From the NCBI GenBank assembly GCA_029641185.1, contig JAPWGK010000011.1, positions 806,001 to 870,000 on the forward strand: DNA of 64,000 nucleotides. The letters are read 5' to 3'. This stretch comes from Pseudofabraea citricarpa. Its lineage: Eukaryota > Ascomycota > Leotiomycetes > Helotiales > Dermateaceae. Made by a program: the position numbers and the translations under genes. Positions 45,873-57,104 of the stretch are shown one piece after another. Under the pieces are notes generated by a model. That model was not told the origin of the DNA and made no database searches. It was given only the letters and a program-made list of their open reading frames with translations. How positions within the stretch are numbered: position 1 is the stretch's first letter; every line of letters begins with the position of its first letter.

Positions 45873-47600
45873 ATGATCAGACGTTACATTAGCCTCGAGA
45901 AACCATTGTACTCCTTGATATCTCAATCGCCCTTCCCCTATCGATGTCTCCCACATTTGTCTCGGTCATTTGCTAGATCCATGGCGACTGCTCCTTACTC
46001 TCCCCGCAAGTTTCCCAGCTCCGGGTTTGTGGCGATAGATGCAGCTCGAAAGATCGAGGAGGAAGATCTTCCCTTTTATTTCCCAGAAGACTACTACCCA
46101 GTTTACATCGGCGAGGTGTTTGGATCTAGATATCAGGTTGTAGGAAAATTGGGATTCGGGGTGAATTCTACGGTATGGCTATGTAGAGATCTTAGGTAAG
46201 AACTCAGACTACATCCGTTCAACTGGTCAACATTTCTTCTAACTTATCAATAGGGAACAGCGATTTCTAACGCTCAGATTGCGTGTTCGAACGAAAGGCA
46301 ATGATGTGGACCCTGAGAGTGATCGGGAAATCACGATCTACAAGTACTTAAAAGGTCATCCGCTTGAACATGCTGGGAAAAACGGCGTCCGATTCCTGCT
46401 TGATTCGTTTGAGGTCGCCGGTCCTAACGGAAGGCACAAATGTATGCTCTATCAGCCGCTTGGAATGAGTCTCGCCGAGTTTCTTAGACTTCTTCCTCAG
46501 AACAGGTTTCACAAAGAACTCGCCCAGAAAACCGTTCAACTTGTCCTCATAAGTCTAGATTATCTACACCGATGCGGCGTTGTTCACACTGGTAAGCTCT
46601 TTACTTCCTCGTCACGGTAGCTCAAATCTGATTTACATTAAGATATTTCACCAAACAACGTACTCCAAGGGATTGAAGATGACTCAATCCTCGCTAGGCT
46701 GGAGAAAGGCGAGCTCGAACGACCTGCTGCCCGGAAGGTTCTTAGTGATCGCACTATCTACTTCTCGCGACCAATGCCTTTTAGTGTAGGCCTGCCAGTC
46801 CTCTGCGATCTTGGCGATGCAAGAGTCGGTTCCCAAAAGCATACAGGTGACATTATGCCCGGCATTTACCGCGCCCCGGAGGTGATTTTAGGAATGGAGT
46901 GGGATTCTAAAGTGGATATTTGGGCCATGGGTATAATGGTAAGTACCAATTATTGATGAAAGACATGATTCTGTTTGGGCATACCTTCGTATCGTTGCTT
47001 AAACTGTCTGATGAGAGTATTTTAAAATGCCTCACAGAAGAAACATTTCTAACTCGAAAATCACCTACTCTCTATAGATAGGCTTCAAGCAAGTTGAAAC
47101 CAGGCTAACTTCTTTCTAATCAATTTTAGATGTGGGATTTTCTTGAAGGCAGCCATTTATTCTTGGCGAAGAAAAATCGGCTACTCGACGACGAACAGCA
47201 CCTTGCAGAAATGGTTTCGCTTTTAGGGCCTCCTCCGCCTGAATTCTTGAGTCGGAGTGAAAAGTGTTCTCAGTACTGGGATAGCCAAGGTATTAAGTCA
47301 AAAGACCCCTCCATCCACATTAGCGAGTCGAATTTCTAGCGTTTTTCTATCAAGGTCATCGTGTACAGACCATTCGCTAATACCGTTTTAGGAAATTGGA
47401 AAGGCTCTATTCCGATTCCAGACCAATCTTTCGAATGCCGTGAGCAGTGGCTTGACGCAGAAGACCGAGCTCTTTTCGTAAGCTTCTTGCGAAGGATGTT
47501 ATGCTGGATCCCAGAGGACAGGCCCGATGCTGAAGAGCTGGCTTTTGACGAGTTTTTGATGCAGCCTTATGCTGACACAGATTTCGAAGATACTAGTTAG
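45873..47600 (+). CDS. SRPK-like protein kinase, possibly a pseudokinase
   Basis: Five exons, 45873-46195, 46254-46591, 46643-46938, 47130-47289 and 47392-47600, total about 441 residues. The arginine-rich leader may be mitochondrial; a second Met ([12 protein letters not shown]) could also start. [20 protein letters not shown] and [14 protein letters not shown] are the SRPK-type N-lobe and glycine loop. The strand that should carry the VAIK lysine reads FLTLRLRV, with Arg where Lys is expected. The catalytic loop is [14 protein letters not shown] (HTD for HRD, Ser for Lys), DFG is CDLGDA, and the segment ends YRAPEVILG. Losing both lysines suggests weak or no catalysis. Intron four (191 nt) is long for this window. 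Confidence 0.8.
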
Positions 47601-47797
47601 TCGTTGGGATGGCGTAGACGCGTGGCTATAGTGAAAATTATATTGATATCAGAGGTTAAACCGTGTCCGATCTATCCTCTTTTTTTCTTCTAATATCACC
47701 TCTTCATTTCTTGTTGTGGTGATAATCTCAATCAATTTCGTAGACAAGAACTTTTAACCTTTTTTTGCGCAGGGATCTCTTATGGTTTGCGAAATAG

Positions 47798-48728
47798 TTG
47801 TGGTTGAAGAGCATTGCAGGCTTTCTTGACATGGTCCTGAGCGACTGGAAACCTTCGCTTCGTTACAACAACCACGCATGGCCGGCTTCGCCGATACCTT
47901 TCGAAGGGTGGTTTGGCTGGGTCTCAGAAGGATTACAGGGAGATCCAGTGCGACTTGATCCGGAAAAACAGCGATTTAGTCATTCTCCCCCATCATATAC
48001 ATCGAGCCCATTAGTTACAACGACACGATCTGCGAGTCTACGTCCTCCAAGTGAGGAGCAACAACGCCCCTCGGAGCGACAAGTCCAGATTTAACTGCAG
48101 CGTTGTGTCTCATGACCATACCATCAATTCGAGCGTCGGATTGGCGAAGAGCAGAAGCGAATATGGAATACGGATCTGGATGGGACACGTCGTATACCCG
48201 TTCGGTCCGATGCATAAACAATTGCCTGCAACATAGTCAAGCAGTACTGGATCGAACAAGGCATCTGGAACAACAAATGGAACCAGTTCGCTCCTAAGTA
48301 ATAGAAGCACGGAGAACCGCTCGATGTTGAGTCGGACTCGGACATGGATTCGAAGTAGGACTCTCATCTCCTCTTTTCTCCTTTGCCCTCAAGCCACAGC
48401 TGAAAAGAAAACGTTCGAAGAGTGACGACGAGAAGCGACAGATTGCAGATCGACGAGTTCTACATGAGCGTGAAAGCGAGGCTTCTCGTCTCTATTTTCA
48501 GTTCACTTACCAAATATCGAAGGAGTGTGAAATAATTCAAGAAGAATCTGCAAGTAGCGAAAACGCTGATGCTGCAGACATTAATACGAGGGCGTACGAG
48601 AATTTCAAGAACATCTGGACCAAGCGAAGATTTGGAACGGGAGATGGGGTATACTACCTGGGATTTCGTGGAAGCATGACGAGACTCTTGATGAGGAAGC
48701 CGCCCACGATCCTACTCTACTACTCTAG
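47798..48728 (+). pseudogene. Frameshifted conserved fungal hypothetical gene
   Basis: Protein-like frames follow one another but do not join. First WPASPIPFEGWFGWVSEG to PPSYTSSPL; then, in another phase, LCLMTIPSIRAS to VLDRTRHLEQQ ending in a stop; then LKRKRSKSDDEKRQIADRR to AYENFKNIWTKR; finally a one-base shift into IWNGRWGILPGISWKHDE, ending at 48728. The RWGILPGISWKH block belongs to a conserved fungal hypothetical family. Some breaks might be introns (GTAATA..CCACAG at about 48297-48401), but the shift at about 48627 has no splice sites. Decayed rather than functional. Confidence 0.5.
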
Positions 48729-49389
48729 CAAACCAGCCTTACTTATGAAAGGTAGCCATGATCAGGAAAAAACTTCTGACATCCGAATTTTTGGGTAATT
48801 TTCTCTCTCGCCATCACTTGACCGTATAGCTCTATACAGAAGCAAACAAATATGGAGTGGTGTATCTATGGATTCAGCGAGGACAGATCGCTTCAAACCA
48901 GCAGCTCAATCAAAACTAAAACAACACTATGCAGATAACATAACAACCAGGAGCTCTGTGTAGCCTTAGGGCATATCAAAGGAGGAACATGCTAAGACTA
49001 AAAGGAGCATGGCGAGGAACATCCGAACAATTGATACCTAAATGGTGCTTCTGTAATTGCTGTAAAATCGAAGTCTTTGTTATTGTCACAATATTTAGTG
49101 CAGAAAAGTGTACCCAAATCCAATCTCAAATTGATATTTTATATTTCCCGGAAGCTTTTTTTTTTTTTGAACCCGCAGTTTGATCTTAAGGAGTGTGCGT
49201 TACCATCTGAATCAAGAAAATTAGACGCCCCCATCCTAACTCATCATCCATTCCCATTACCCTCGTGTGAACACATGTCCACACTCATACTACCAACCAG
49301 ACAGCCTTGCCACCTCTGTATGCCTCTTCGCATGTGCTTGACGATGAAGTTGAAAAGCTCGACAAGCGATTCGTTGTTGATCATTCTGA
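48729..49389. other. Intergenic
   Basis: No supported gene. A T-tract lies at 49158-49169. Confidence 0.45.
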
Positions 49390-50064
49390 TCAAGTGGAAT
49401 TCCACGAGATGTAATTGCCCTCGCAGAGTCGAACTATCGTGCCATCGCTAAACTTCTCTGTGAGAAGATGCTTCCCTTCTTGATAAGGTCTGCCGTGGTT
49501 TTCCTTCCAATCCGTGAGTGTCCCCACTTCAGCTTCTATGACCGTTTCGGACTCATCCTCCTCCTCGTGGTTCATATACCAGATATTGCCGTCGTCATAC
49601 AGCTCGGCTATGTTCAAGCATAAGCTCTTCGGATTTCCCTGCGACACAAACTCCAGCTTCTGCTTTAGAAACTCAGAAAAGCAGAGGTCTTCGTATTCGA
49701 GATATACTTTATTGTCGCGGATTTCAATGATTTTATTAAGCGGGATTGCAACGTCCAGCTGGTACACGGATGAGCCTTCATAGTAGTAGACCATCATTAG
49801 GTTGTGGTTGCCACGATTGGCCTGTTTTTTTATTAGCAGCAATGACTTTGTGGGTCGTGGGAGAATTACCTGAAGTGATTCCAGGACCCTTGCTGCTGGT
49901 ACGCTGATCCAACGCCGTTGTCCAGTGCTGAAAGTTGCCTGTGTGGTTCGTGTGAGTGCACTGGTTCCCAAACGCGAAGTTGCTCTCGAAATATGTGAAA
50001 GCTGGGGTGGAATCCGGCACGAGAGCCTCATCCGTGCAAGGCTGATGGCAGTTGCTCGAAACAT
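49390..50064 (-). CDS. Mitochondria-targeted hypothetical protein (208 aa)
   Basis: Exons 50064-49870 and 49821-49390 are joined across a 48-nt intron (GTAATT..ACAG), so VLESLQ continues into ANRGNHNLMMVYYYEG. The N-terminal 55 residues are rich in Arg, Ser, Thr and Ala with no acidic residue (MFRATAISLARMRLSCRIPP), a typical mitochondrial presequence. The mature part is mixed alpha/beta with an acidic stretch (NHEEEDESETVIEAEVG). No family is recognised. The leader and clean splice make this a good gene call. Confidence 0.65.
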   Translation of the reverse strand: MFRATAISLARMRLSCRIPPQLSHISRATSRLGTSALTRTTQATFSTGQRRWISVPAARVLESLQVILPRPTKSLLLIKKQANRGNHNLMMVYYYEGSSVYQLDVAIPLNKIIEIRDNKVYLEYEDLCFSEFLKQKLEFVSQGNPKSLCLNIAELYDDGNIWYMNHEEEDESETVIEAEVGTLTDWKENHGRPYQEGKHLLTEKFSDGTIVRLCEGNYISWNST

Positions 50065-51597
50065 GGCGGACTTTGGGTTTCAGAAATGGAGAGCAGGTAA
50101 AGTATCCTGTCAAGCAGAAGCTGTTCGCTCTACCAAATATCGGTAGAAGTATTTTGAATGATAGTGGAGAGACAGAAACCCCTCACCGAAATTAAAAAGA
50201 GCATGTTGGTTCTGTTGGCAGGGCAGAGACCTACTTTGCTGCATGATTAGAAATACGCGCTCTAAGCGTAGAAAGAGTCACTTGTTTCTAATGTATGTCT
50301 CACACTCTCCTGTACAAATGATATCCAGCCATCGCACTTGAATTCCCACCCGAAGACGATTTGGTTTGACGTCAAATTAATCTTATGACGGGTATTAAAA
50401 GTTTGTACTATTTTCCGTGCCACTCAAATGGTAGCTTGAGGCTAGACATGGGACCCAAGTTAGTTTGGGACTCGGCTATCTTAGATTAGCCTGTGTACTG
50501 CCGTATAAAAGATAGTTATTTCCAGAGGACTTCTTTGGGGCATATCAATCGGTGTTTATTAATTGGTATATCCCAGTTTTTGGAAAGTTTGAATTCATTT
50601 CTCTATAACAAATTGGAGAGGAAATATTGTTGTTAGTAGACTTATCATAAATATATTACCTGTCAAGTATCTGGATAATCTGTTTTAGGTGGCACAGGTG
50701 TTTTCGAGATAGCCGAGTACTTCAGAAGTGAAGCCTATCTCAGCCTTGTGCCATGCTAAACACTTTTTCAAAGTAACCAGAAACGTATCTTTCGTTCAAT
50801 TTATTTATAAAGGCGAAGAAAACTGTTTTATAAGTCATATCAAGCAAGTTAAGATAAGCAGAAAGAAGGAAGATAAGAAGTTTGATGTGGGTAATAATGA
50901 AACTTGGAAACCGAATTTTAAGAAAATAATAATGACAGGACATATCGTCTTCTGTTTGAATTATGATTACGCTTCATTTTTCCTTGCTTATCTATGCAGG
51001 CCACCTTAGCATTCGACAAGACACACATCAAAAGAGTTTACGGAGATATTTTTCGGGGGTGTAAAACTATAAAATATGCGCAAACTGATCATATGGGAAA
51101 CGAATTGAATGGACTTAGCAGAGTTTGCTGAGAAACTCTTCTCTCCCCACCCTGGTTTTCAGCCTGTCAATGATCAATCCGACTTATCTCAAGCTATAAC
51201 GATAATCACTGTATGTTTCTCATCGATCTTTACATCTCAGCTGGCATCTTAATAATCAATCTTGGCGAGCCGATGGCGCGCCGGGAATACTTACTCAAGA
51301 AAGCTACAAGCGGGGTTAATTATTTACTGGTTACTAGCTACATCGCTTAAGGTTTACCAAGATTTTCCAAGATACCAAGAACTGCAAAATGGGATGATAG
51401 CGAGAAGCAAGCTACAATCAACCAATTATGTCTTCGAATAAGCTATCAATCACCCCTCTATCGGGCTTGGCCACAGTGAACTTTTCCTACATGTGTGTTG
51501 AACGGCGTCTCCAATGGATACCTTAAATACGGATAACCCACCCTTTCAATGCTCGAATCCTAAACTACAAGTTCTTAAATTTCACAAGCTGATCAGT
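50065..51597. other. Gene-free stretch with an inverted repeat
   Basis: No supported gene; a 93-codon frame at 50728-51009 has no recognisable content. An imperfect inverted repeat, GTGGCACAGGTG..GAGATAG (50691-50714) against CTATCTCAGCCTTGTGCC (50735-50752), could form a hairpin. Confidence 0.4.
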
Positions 51598-53080
51598 ATG
51601 AAAACTACAGTATCTATCCTTACTTCAGGCCTATTGGTTCGTTCTGCAATTGCAGAGACCATTCATGGCGTGACTGTCTTCACTCGCCATGGCGACAGTA
51701 AGATCAATTGATTTCTACAAGTAAAAAGGACTACAACTTACTCATTCAACAGGAACATCCAAACATTATTCTGGCTATCGGCTCACAAATCTGGGAGTCA
51801 CCGAGAACTTTGAGGTCGGGTCTGACTATCGGGATCTGTATATCGCTTCTGGCGCACCAAAGCAAATTTTGGGAATTTCTGAATCGACATATGTGCCATC
51901 TCAAATCTTTGCCAGTGCACCGGATCAGCAGGTTCTTCTGAATACTGCGACGGCTTTTATGCAGGGTCTATATCCTCCGCTTTCTGATATTGACGGTGCT
52001 GGGGACTTGACTGTTCAATCGTTGAATAATGGTTCGTCCTACGAGAGCCCGCTTAATGGATACCAATATGTGGTTCTCCACGGAGAAGAATCTACCGCCC
52101 CAGACACGATTTGGATTAAAGGAGATGAGGGGTGTCCGGCAAGCACTAAAGCTCAATCTTCATTCGAGGAGACTCCGGAGTATCTAGCTACAGTGGAGAG
52201 CACACGATCCTTCTACGAAGGATTCTGGGATGTCCTTCAGAATGTCTATGATTACAGCGAGGGAAACTTGACATACGATAATGCCTACGACATCTATGAC
52301 TTAGTCAATGTTGCGAGCATCCACAATGCATCACTTGCATCCAACATCACAGCCTCCGAACTCTTCCAACTGCGCACTCTCGCAGACTCTTACGAATGGG
52401 GCCACAATTACAACGCATCGCAGAGCGCACGTTCCACAGGCGGCCAAACTCTAGCAGGAGGGATCCTCTCACAGCTCAATCAGACTATCACATCGAAAGG
52501 AAAACTGAAGTTCTCGCTGCTGGCTGGAAGCTATGACAATTTCATGGCTTTCTTCGGAATCATGAATTTGACGTCTGCAAGTCCTGACTTCTATGGTCTG
52601 CCAAGCTATGCATCAACCATGGCGTTTGAGCTATTCACCGAGTCCAACTTGACAGCATTCCCAGAGACTACCGAAGAGCTCTCGATTCGATTCTTGTTCA
52701 GAAATGGCTCGGATGCCGGGGCTCCACTGCAGGCGTTCCCACTGTTTGGAGGTGAAGCCACGAGTTTGCCCTGGGAGACTTTCTCTTCTGAAGTGAAGAA
52801 GAGAGCTATTACTTCAGTAGGACAATGGTGCAATGCTTGCAATGCTACTCAATCGTTTTGTCCTGCTAGTTCTGAGGATCTGGCTTCGGCTGAGGGATCA
52901 AGTACCTCGAAATCTGGGAATGGCGGAATGTCGAATGCTGTTGCGGGTGTTATTGGAGCCATGGTCACCCTGGCTGTTGCTCTCCTTGTAGCATTGGCCT
53001 ATTTTCTGCTCGCTCGCCGTAAGAGATCAGCTATCTCTGCGCAGCCAAGTCTCGCAAAGGTGGAGAGTGAGCACAGTTGA
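51598..53080 (+). CDS. Histidine acid phosphatase, membrane-anchored
   Basis: Exons 51598-51697 and 51753-53080 give 475 residues. The intron splits the catalytic signature, and splicing restores VFTRHGDRTSKH, the histidine phosphatase RHGxRT motif. The start at 51598 gives a signal peptide (MKTTVSILTSGLLVRSAIAE); an upstream Met at 51514 would bury it. Many N-x-S/T sites suggest secretion. The C-terminal proton-donor region reads LLAGSYDNFMAFFG without the HD pair of phytases, as in the fungal membrane-type subgroup. A serine/glycine linker leads to one TM helix (about residues 430-452) and RRKR. It probably hydrolyses phosphoesters at the cell surface. Confidence 0.85.
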
Positions 53081-53496
53081 TAGAGCGAGCGTTCAAAATT
53101 TGTAGTGTATACTCGGGTAATGAAAAGTAAAACAACAATCACTACTTCTAGAATCTGAACCTATGTGCGCAACTATTTATATCATATTCAATGATTGCAT
53201 GTGATCTCGTGTGGTATCAACACTTACACATTCACTTCCATCCCCGTATCTAACCACACCTTTCCTTTACTCTTCAATTTGTCTCGGGTAAAAGTACTTC
53301 CCTTCATATCTAATGTGCCTCCCAATCATTACTTTGCCTTTCCTATCGTTCATACCCGCCCAATTAGGATAGTCGCTTGCCCGCCTCGCACATTCACCCC
53401 TCGGGTTTTCAGTCGTGCGCGATCCAAGGCCTTTCGTTGCGACACTTCTTCTACTTTCTTGTATTTGACCACCTGATTTTCAGCTGAGCGAAATCA
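53081..53496. other. Intergenic
   Basis: 3' region of the phosphatase and promoter of the kinase-like gene at 53497. A 93-codon frame here is unsupported. Confidence 0.45.
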
Positions 53497-54598
53497 ATGG
53501 CCACCCATTTCAAGATTGGACAGCACATTCAAGGCAGGTTGGGCACGTATTACCTCTCCGCAAAACTTTTCAAGGATGTGTGGACAGCCATGTAAGATTG
53601 GTTCCGTTGTTGGTTTTGTTAGTTGCTAATCGCGCCTAGCGGTACCAAAAGGGAAACAGTAATTGTAAAGTCTGCTCCCCAGCAGCGCCTAGACAATGAG
53701 CGCGAGATTCTAAAGCGTTTTCGGGGCCAGCCTTGTGTTCGTCAGCTCGTCGATGAAGTGGCAGATCCGCCGTGCTTGGTCTTGAAGCACCTTGATGATA
53801 ATCTTTTACATGCTTCAAACACGAAAAGACTAGACAGAAAAGACGTTAAGTTTGTGGCAAGAAGTATCTTAGTAGCCTTGAAAGCATTTCATGAGGCTGG
53901 CTATGTACATACTGGTACGTTAATGGCGCCTAACTTTTATCGTACGAGCAAGCTCTAACCGCACAATTCAATTTATAGACATCAAACCGGATAATATTCT
54001 CGTCGACTACGGTCATGAGTCAGCCCGCTTCGACAAGGTGGAGCTCGGTGATTGTGGGGATACGTATCTTGTGGACTGCAACGCGAATATGAAAGGAGAT
54101 GGCCATATTATCGGTGCGGCCATGTTTCGTAGCCCAGAAGCCATGCTGAATATGAGATGGGGAACCGCAACAGATATTTGGTCGTTCGGAGCAACAGTAA
54201 GTGTCTCCATGTGAAGCTCAATGGTGCACTCTAATAATTTAATATAGCTAATAAGTCTCATATGGGGCAATGGCTGGCATATCTTCAAACCTACTGACCT
54301 TAGCCTTCAGCCGGGTTCAGAACACTATGCATTAGACGTTCTGGTTAATCAGGTCAATATTTTTGGACCGGTTCCGTTGAAATACCAAGAAATTGCCGAC
54401 GATGAGCCACTGGCAATTCTCACAATGGTTATCAACCACGTCAAAGAAACCCGCACACCAAAACCATTTAACAAAGCTGAGGACCCGGAACTTTCAGTGG
54501 AAGATCGAGAGTTCCTGTGCAGGATCATGAAGTTTGATCCCAGGGACAGGCCGACGGCAGCAGAGTTGTTAGAGGACGATTGGTTCAAGATTCTTTGA
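53497..54598 (+). CDS. Protein kinase-like protein
   Basis: Four exons, 53497-53591, 53640-53914, 53979-54196 and 54248-54598, total 312 residues. The glycine loop is degenerate (IGQHIQGRLGTYYLSAKLF), but the strand-three lysine is present in TVIVKSAP. The catalytic loop reads YVHTDIKPDNILVD, with HTD for HRD and the Lys and Asn kept. DFG is replaced by GDCGD. The activation segment ends FRSPEAML, and WGTATDIWSFGATL is the conserved F helix. DPRDRPTAAELLEDDWFK closes the domain. A compact kinase-only protein, likely catalytic despite the substitutions. Its stop lies 155 bp from that of the minus-strand kinase at 54754. Confidence 0.8.
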
Positions 54599-54753
54599 AC
54601 AATCCAAGTAAACACTTAATCGTAGCAAATTAAGCTTCTAATATTCCCTTTTTCTTTTCTCCATTTTTTGCGAGAAGAAAAAACTTGATATTTGATTTCT
54701 CATTGTTCGGCTTTCCGTGGCTTGAGTCTTAATCATTTGGATCACAGCCCTTG

Positions 54754-55758
54754 TCACTTTTTGGCAATGTTTCTAAAAATATGGTCCCAGATACGGATTT
54801 CCCTTGCCGCTCTCTTTAAAAACATGCTCTGGCCAAGATTCGATATATCTTCAGCCAAGCTAAAGTCAATCCACACAATTCCTCCTTCTGCCAAAAGTAA
54901 CGAATTCATAGTATTCTTGACATCGCCGTGGATGACGCCGCACTTGTGGATAGCTTTGAGGCCATCCCGTCCAGATTTTACGGTATCATGGTTTATTACC
55001 AGACGATATTCTCCCCCAAGCGGAGTCGCGGTAGTAATTTCATCGAGAACTAGACCTTGAAGGATAAAACCTCCAGACTTGTTCTTGAAATATTCTTTCC
55101 AGCGGTCATCCTCCTGATATCCTTGTTCTCTCTCATCGGGCTCCTGGCATATGAGGAAATCTGTGTATACGGCCGGCCGGAATCTTTTCGATTTGAATAG
55201 GTGCCGTGGGATACTGCCTGGCGTATGCACTTGCGGCGGTTTCGACAGCTTCAGGTACCCGTAGCACTTGGGAATGACGGATGGGGAATTGAGAATGGAT
55301 AGTCGCGAGTATGCAGAGATCTCGTTGTTGAACAATGGGTTCGACTTAGGTAAGCCGGGTGAAGATATTGATTCGATATCGTATTTGTGCTATCAGTGAA
55401 TCAGCATGATGGGTCTCTGTCAAGTCAATTGATAATAGACGAGGTAACCCACAACTTTAAGGGCAAAGGTCTGGTCTCTAGCAACAATACGGTACACGAT
55501 GGCGTGATCACCTGTACCGATCAAACCCGTAATTCTGACCTCCGATTCAGGGATCTCAAATTCACCCAAGGGAACAATTTGCATTGTGCTCTGGTCATGT
55601 GATGGCAGTAATGTATCAGGTCCCTGATCCTTCACTATTGTGCTCTCCTGAACACTCTCGGTCATTTTTTGGCGCAGTTTGCTGGTAGTATCACTTGCGT
55701 CATCTTCGTCTTTGGATCGTGGCCTCTTTTTCACATTTGTAGAATTTTGGGTGGCCAT
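54754..55758 (-). CDS. Kinase-like protein with shifted catalytic loop
   Basis: Exons 55758-55453 and 55389-54754 total 313 residues; the best donor is GTGGGT after FALKV. The N-terminus is charged and disordered (KKRPRSKDEDDASDT). The glycine loop IGTGDHAIVYRIV and DQTFALKV give a normal N-lobe with the VAIK lysine. The catalytic loop is CGVIHGDVKNTMNSLL: HGDVK is normal, but the Asn that binds metal comes one residue later than in HxDxKxxN. DFG is IDFS. These features place it with the fungal HGD-type kinase-like proteins. Tail to tail with the kinase gene at 53497. Confidence 0.75.
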
Positions 55759-56139
55759 GATGAAAAATGAATGGTAAGTGATCACGCGTGTTTTTGTTTC
55801 GGCGATGTGGCCGTCGTCCTGCCAACGCCACCAACTTCCCTGTGATATTAAAACTCTTCCCAGCAGCATGATCAAATGTTGTGATATATAGAGACGAGAC
55901 TTATGTAGATCTAGAGATTGTTAAAATAGCAGCGAAGCTTATAAAGAGCCATCGCTTTATTCCGAGAAATAGTAAAATACGTTGGCTTAGTCTCTCAACT
56001 TCAATTGAAGGTTTGTTATAAGTAACAAGTACAAGCTATAGGAAGTTTATGGTTTTCTTCGGACGCATAAGTTTTATGTCTGCAAATATTTGATTCTCTC
56101 TTAGTCCTTCATGGGGCTAAAATATCGATATATGTATTA
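55759..56139. other. Intergenic
   Basis: Promoter side of the minus kinase gene and 3' side of the reductase gene. No coding frame is supported. Confidence 0.45.
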
Positions 56140-56911
56140 TCACTTTTGCTTCCTCAACAACTCCCTTCCTCTTTCTACGATGACCTTATTCTCCACCAAT
56201 TGGTTACTTCCCCCATTCACGGCCAAATCTACCATCACCGTTGCCAACATCCGCACTGAAACCGTCGGCAACAAACTTTCTAACAAAGCACTTCCGCTCC
56301 CGGCTAGAACTCCCCCCGGCCTCACAACATGGGTCTTCACATTTGGGTTTTGCTTTGCAAACTCCAAGAATTTTATCTGGGCAAGCCCCTAAAAAGTGTC
56401 AGCATATTATGCATCACAAGAAGAAGCTCTGTAAGGAAATTGACAACGACGTACTCTTATGCGTCGGCCTTTTGAATAGAACCACAAAGTCTTCTCCTGG
56501 TCGGTCTCGGTAAATGCACCACCAAGATATACATATATAAATGTTTTCTTGACATCCAAGACTTTCAATAGCGCTTGCTGAAAAGCTTCGGGGTATTCTA
56601 ATTCCACGATTGGATCCCAAGTGTACGTTCCCATGGACCTTTAAAAATCAGCACTCGTATTATTATTATCTCGCAATCGCTCAGACTTACCATATACAAG
56701 CATCCGCATCGTTCAACTGTTTTAAAACAGAGTCGGGGTACAATTTGAAATCCTCAACAATGACTTCAGTAAGTTTTGGATTTGCGGTGGCTTCTGCAGG
56801 AAGTTGGCGACGCGAGAGCGCAATGATGGAGGTTATAGCGGGGGTTTCCAGACATCGATCAAGGACTGCCTTGCCAATGAAGCCAGTACTGCCAAAAAGT
56901 ATGATCTTCAT
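56140..56911 (-). CDS. NAD(P)-binding Rossmann reductase (atypical SDR/NmrA-like)
   Basis: Three exons, 56911-56691, 56638-56455 and 56388-56140, total 217 residues. The start at 56911 places MKIILFGSTGFIGKAVL at the very N-terminus: the GxxGxxG dinucleotide loop (GSTGFIG) of extended/atypical short-chain dehydrogenases. The family's catalytic YxxxK is not apparent: YVYLGGAFTETDQEK is near the right place, then GLAQIKFLEFAKQNP. The later VVRPGGVLAG is the substrate-side RPG motif. It may be a reductase or a redox-sensing NmrA-like protein. It is transcribed away from a Zn2Cys6 regulator 193 bp distant, a pairing that suggests co-regulation. Confidence 0.75.
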
Positions 56912-56984
56912 ATTGCTTTGAGGTGCTGAGTAGGTGTGGGCTTGCACAAGAAGAATAGCGACTTGATAAACGACCACTTAATTG

Positions 56985-57034
56985 CGGAGTGGAGCGGACT
57001 TGCGGAGCGGACTTCCACGGCGGACTTGCGGCGG
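56985..57034. promoter_or_regulatory. Array of eight CGG triplets in a divergent promoter
   Basis: Within 50 bp there are CGG triplets at 56985, 56995, 57003, 57008, 57018, 57021, 57029 and 57032. The unit CGGACTTGCGG occurs twice (56995-57005 and 57021-57031). Zn2Cys6 regulators bind CGG half-sites in pairs, and a Zn2Cys6 gene starts at 57105. The array lies 74-123 bp from the reductase start and 71-120 bp from the regulator start, so it could control both. Confidence 0.5.
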
Positions 57035-57104
57035 AGTCGAGTTCAAGGAGTTACAAACTCCACCAGCTTAGGCGCCAGAGACGTCCTCTCCAGACAACAT
57101 CAGA

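Noticed and set aside
50728..51009. 93-codon plus-strand frame near an inverted repeat, considered as a MITE or small gene
   Set aside because: The terminal repeats are too short and imperfect, no target duplication was seen, and the frame is AT-driven.
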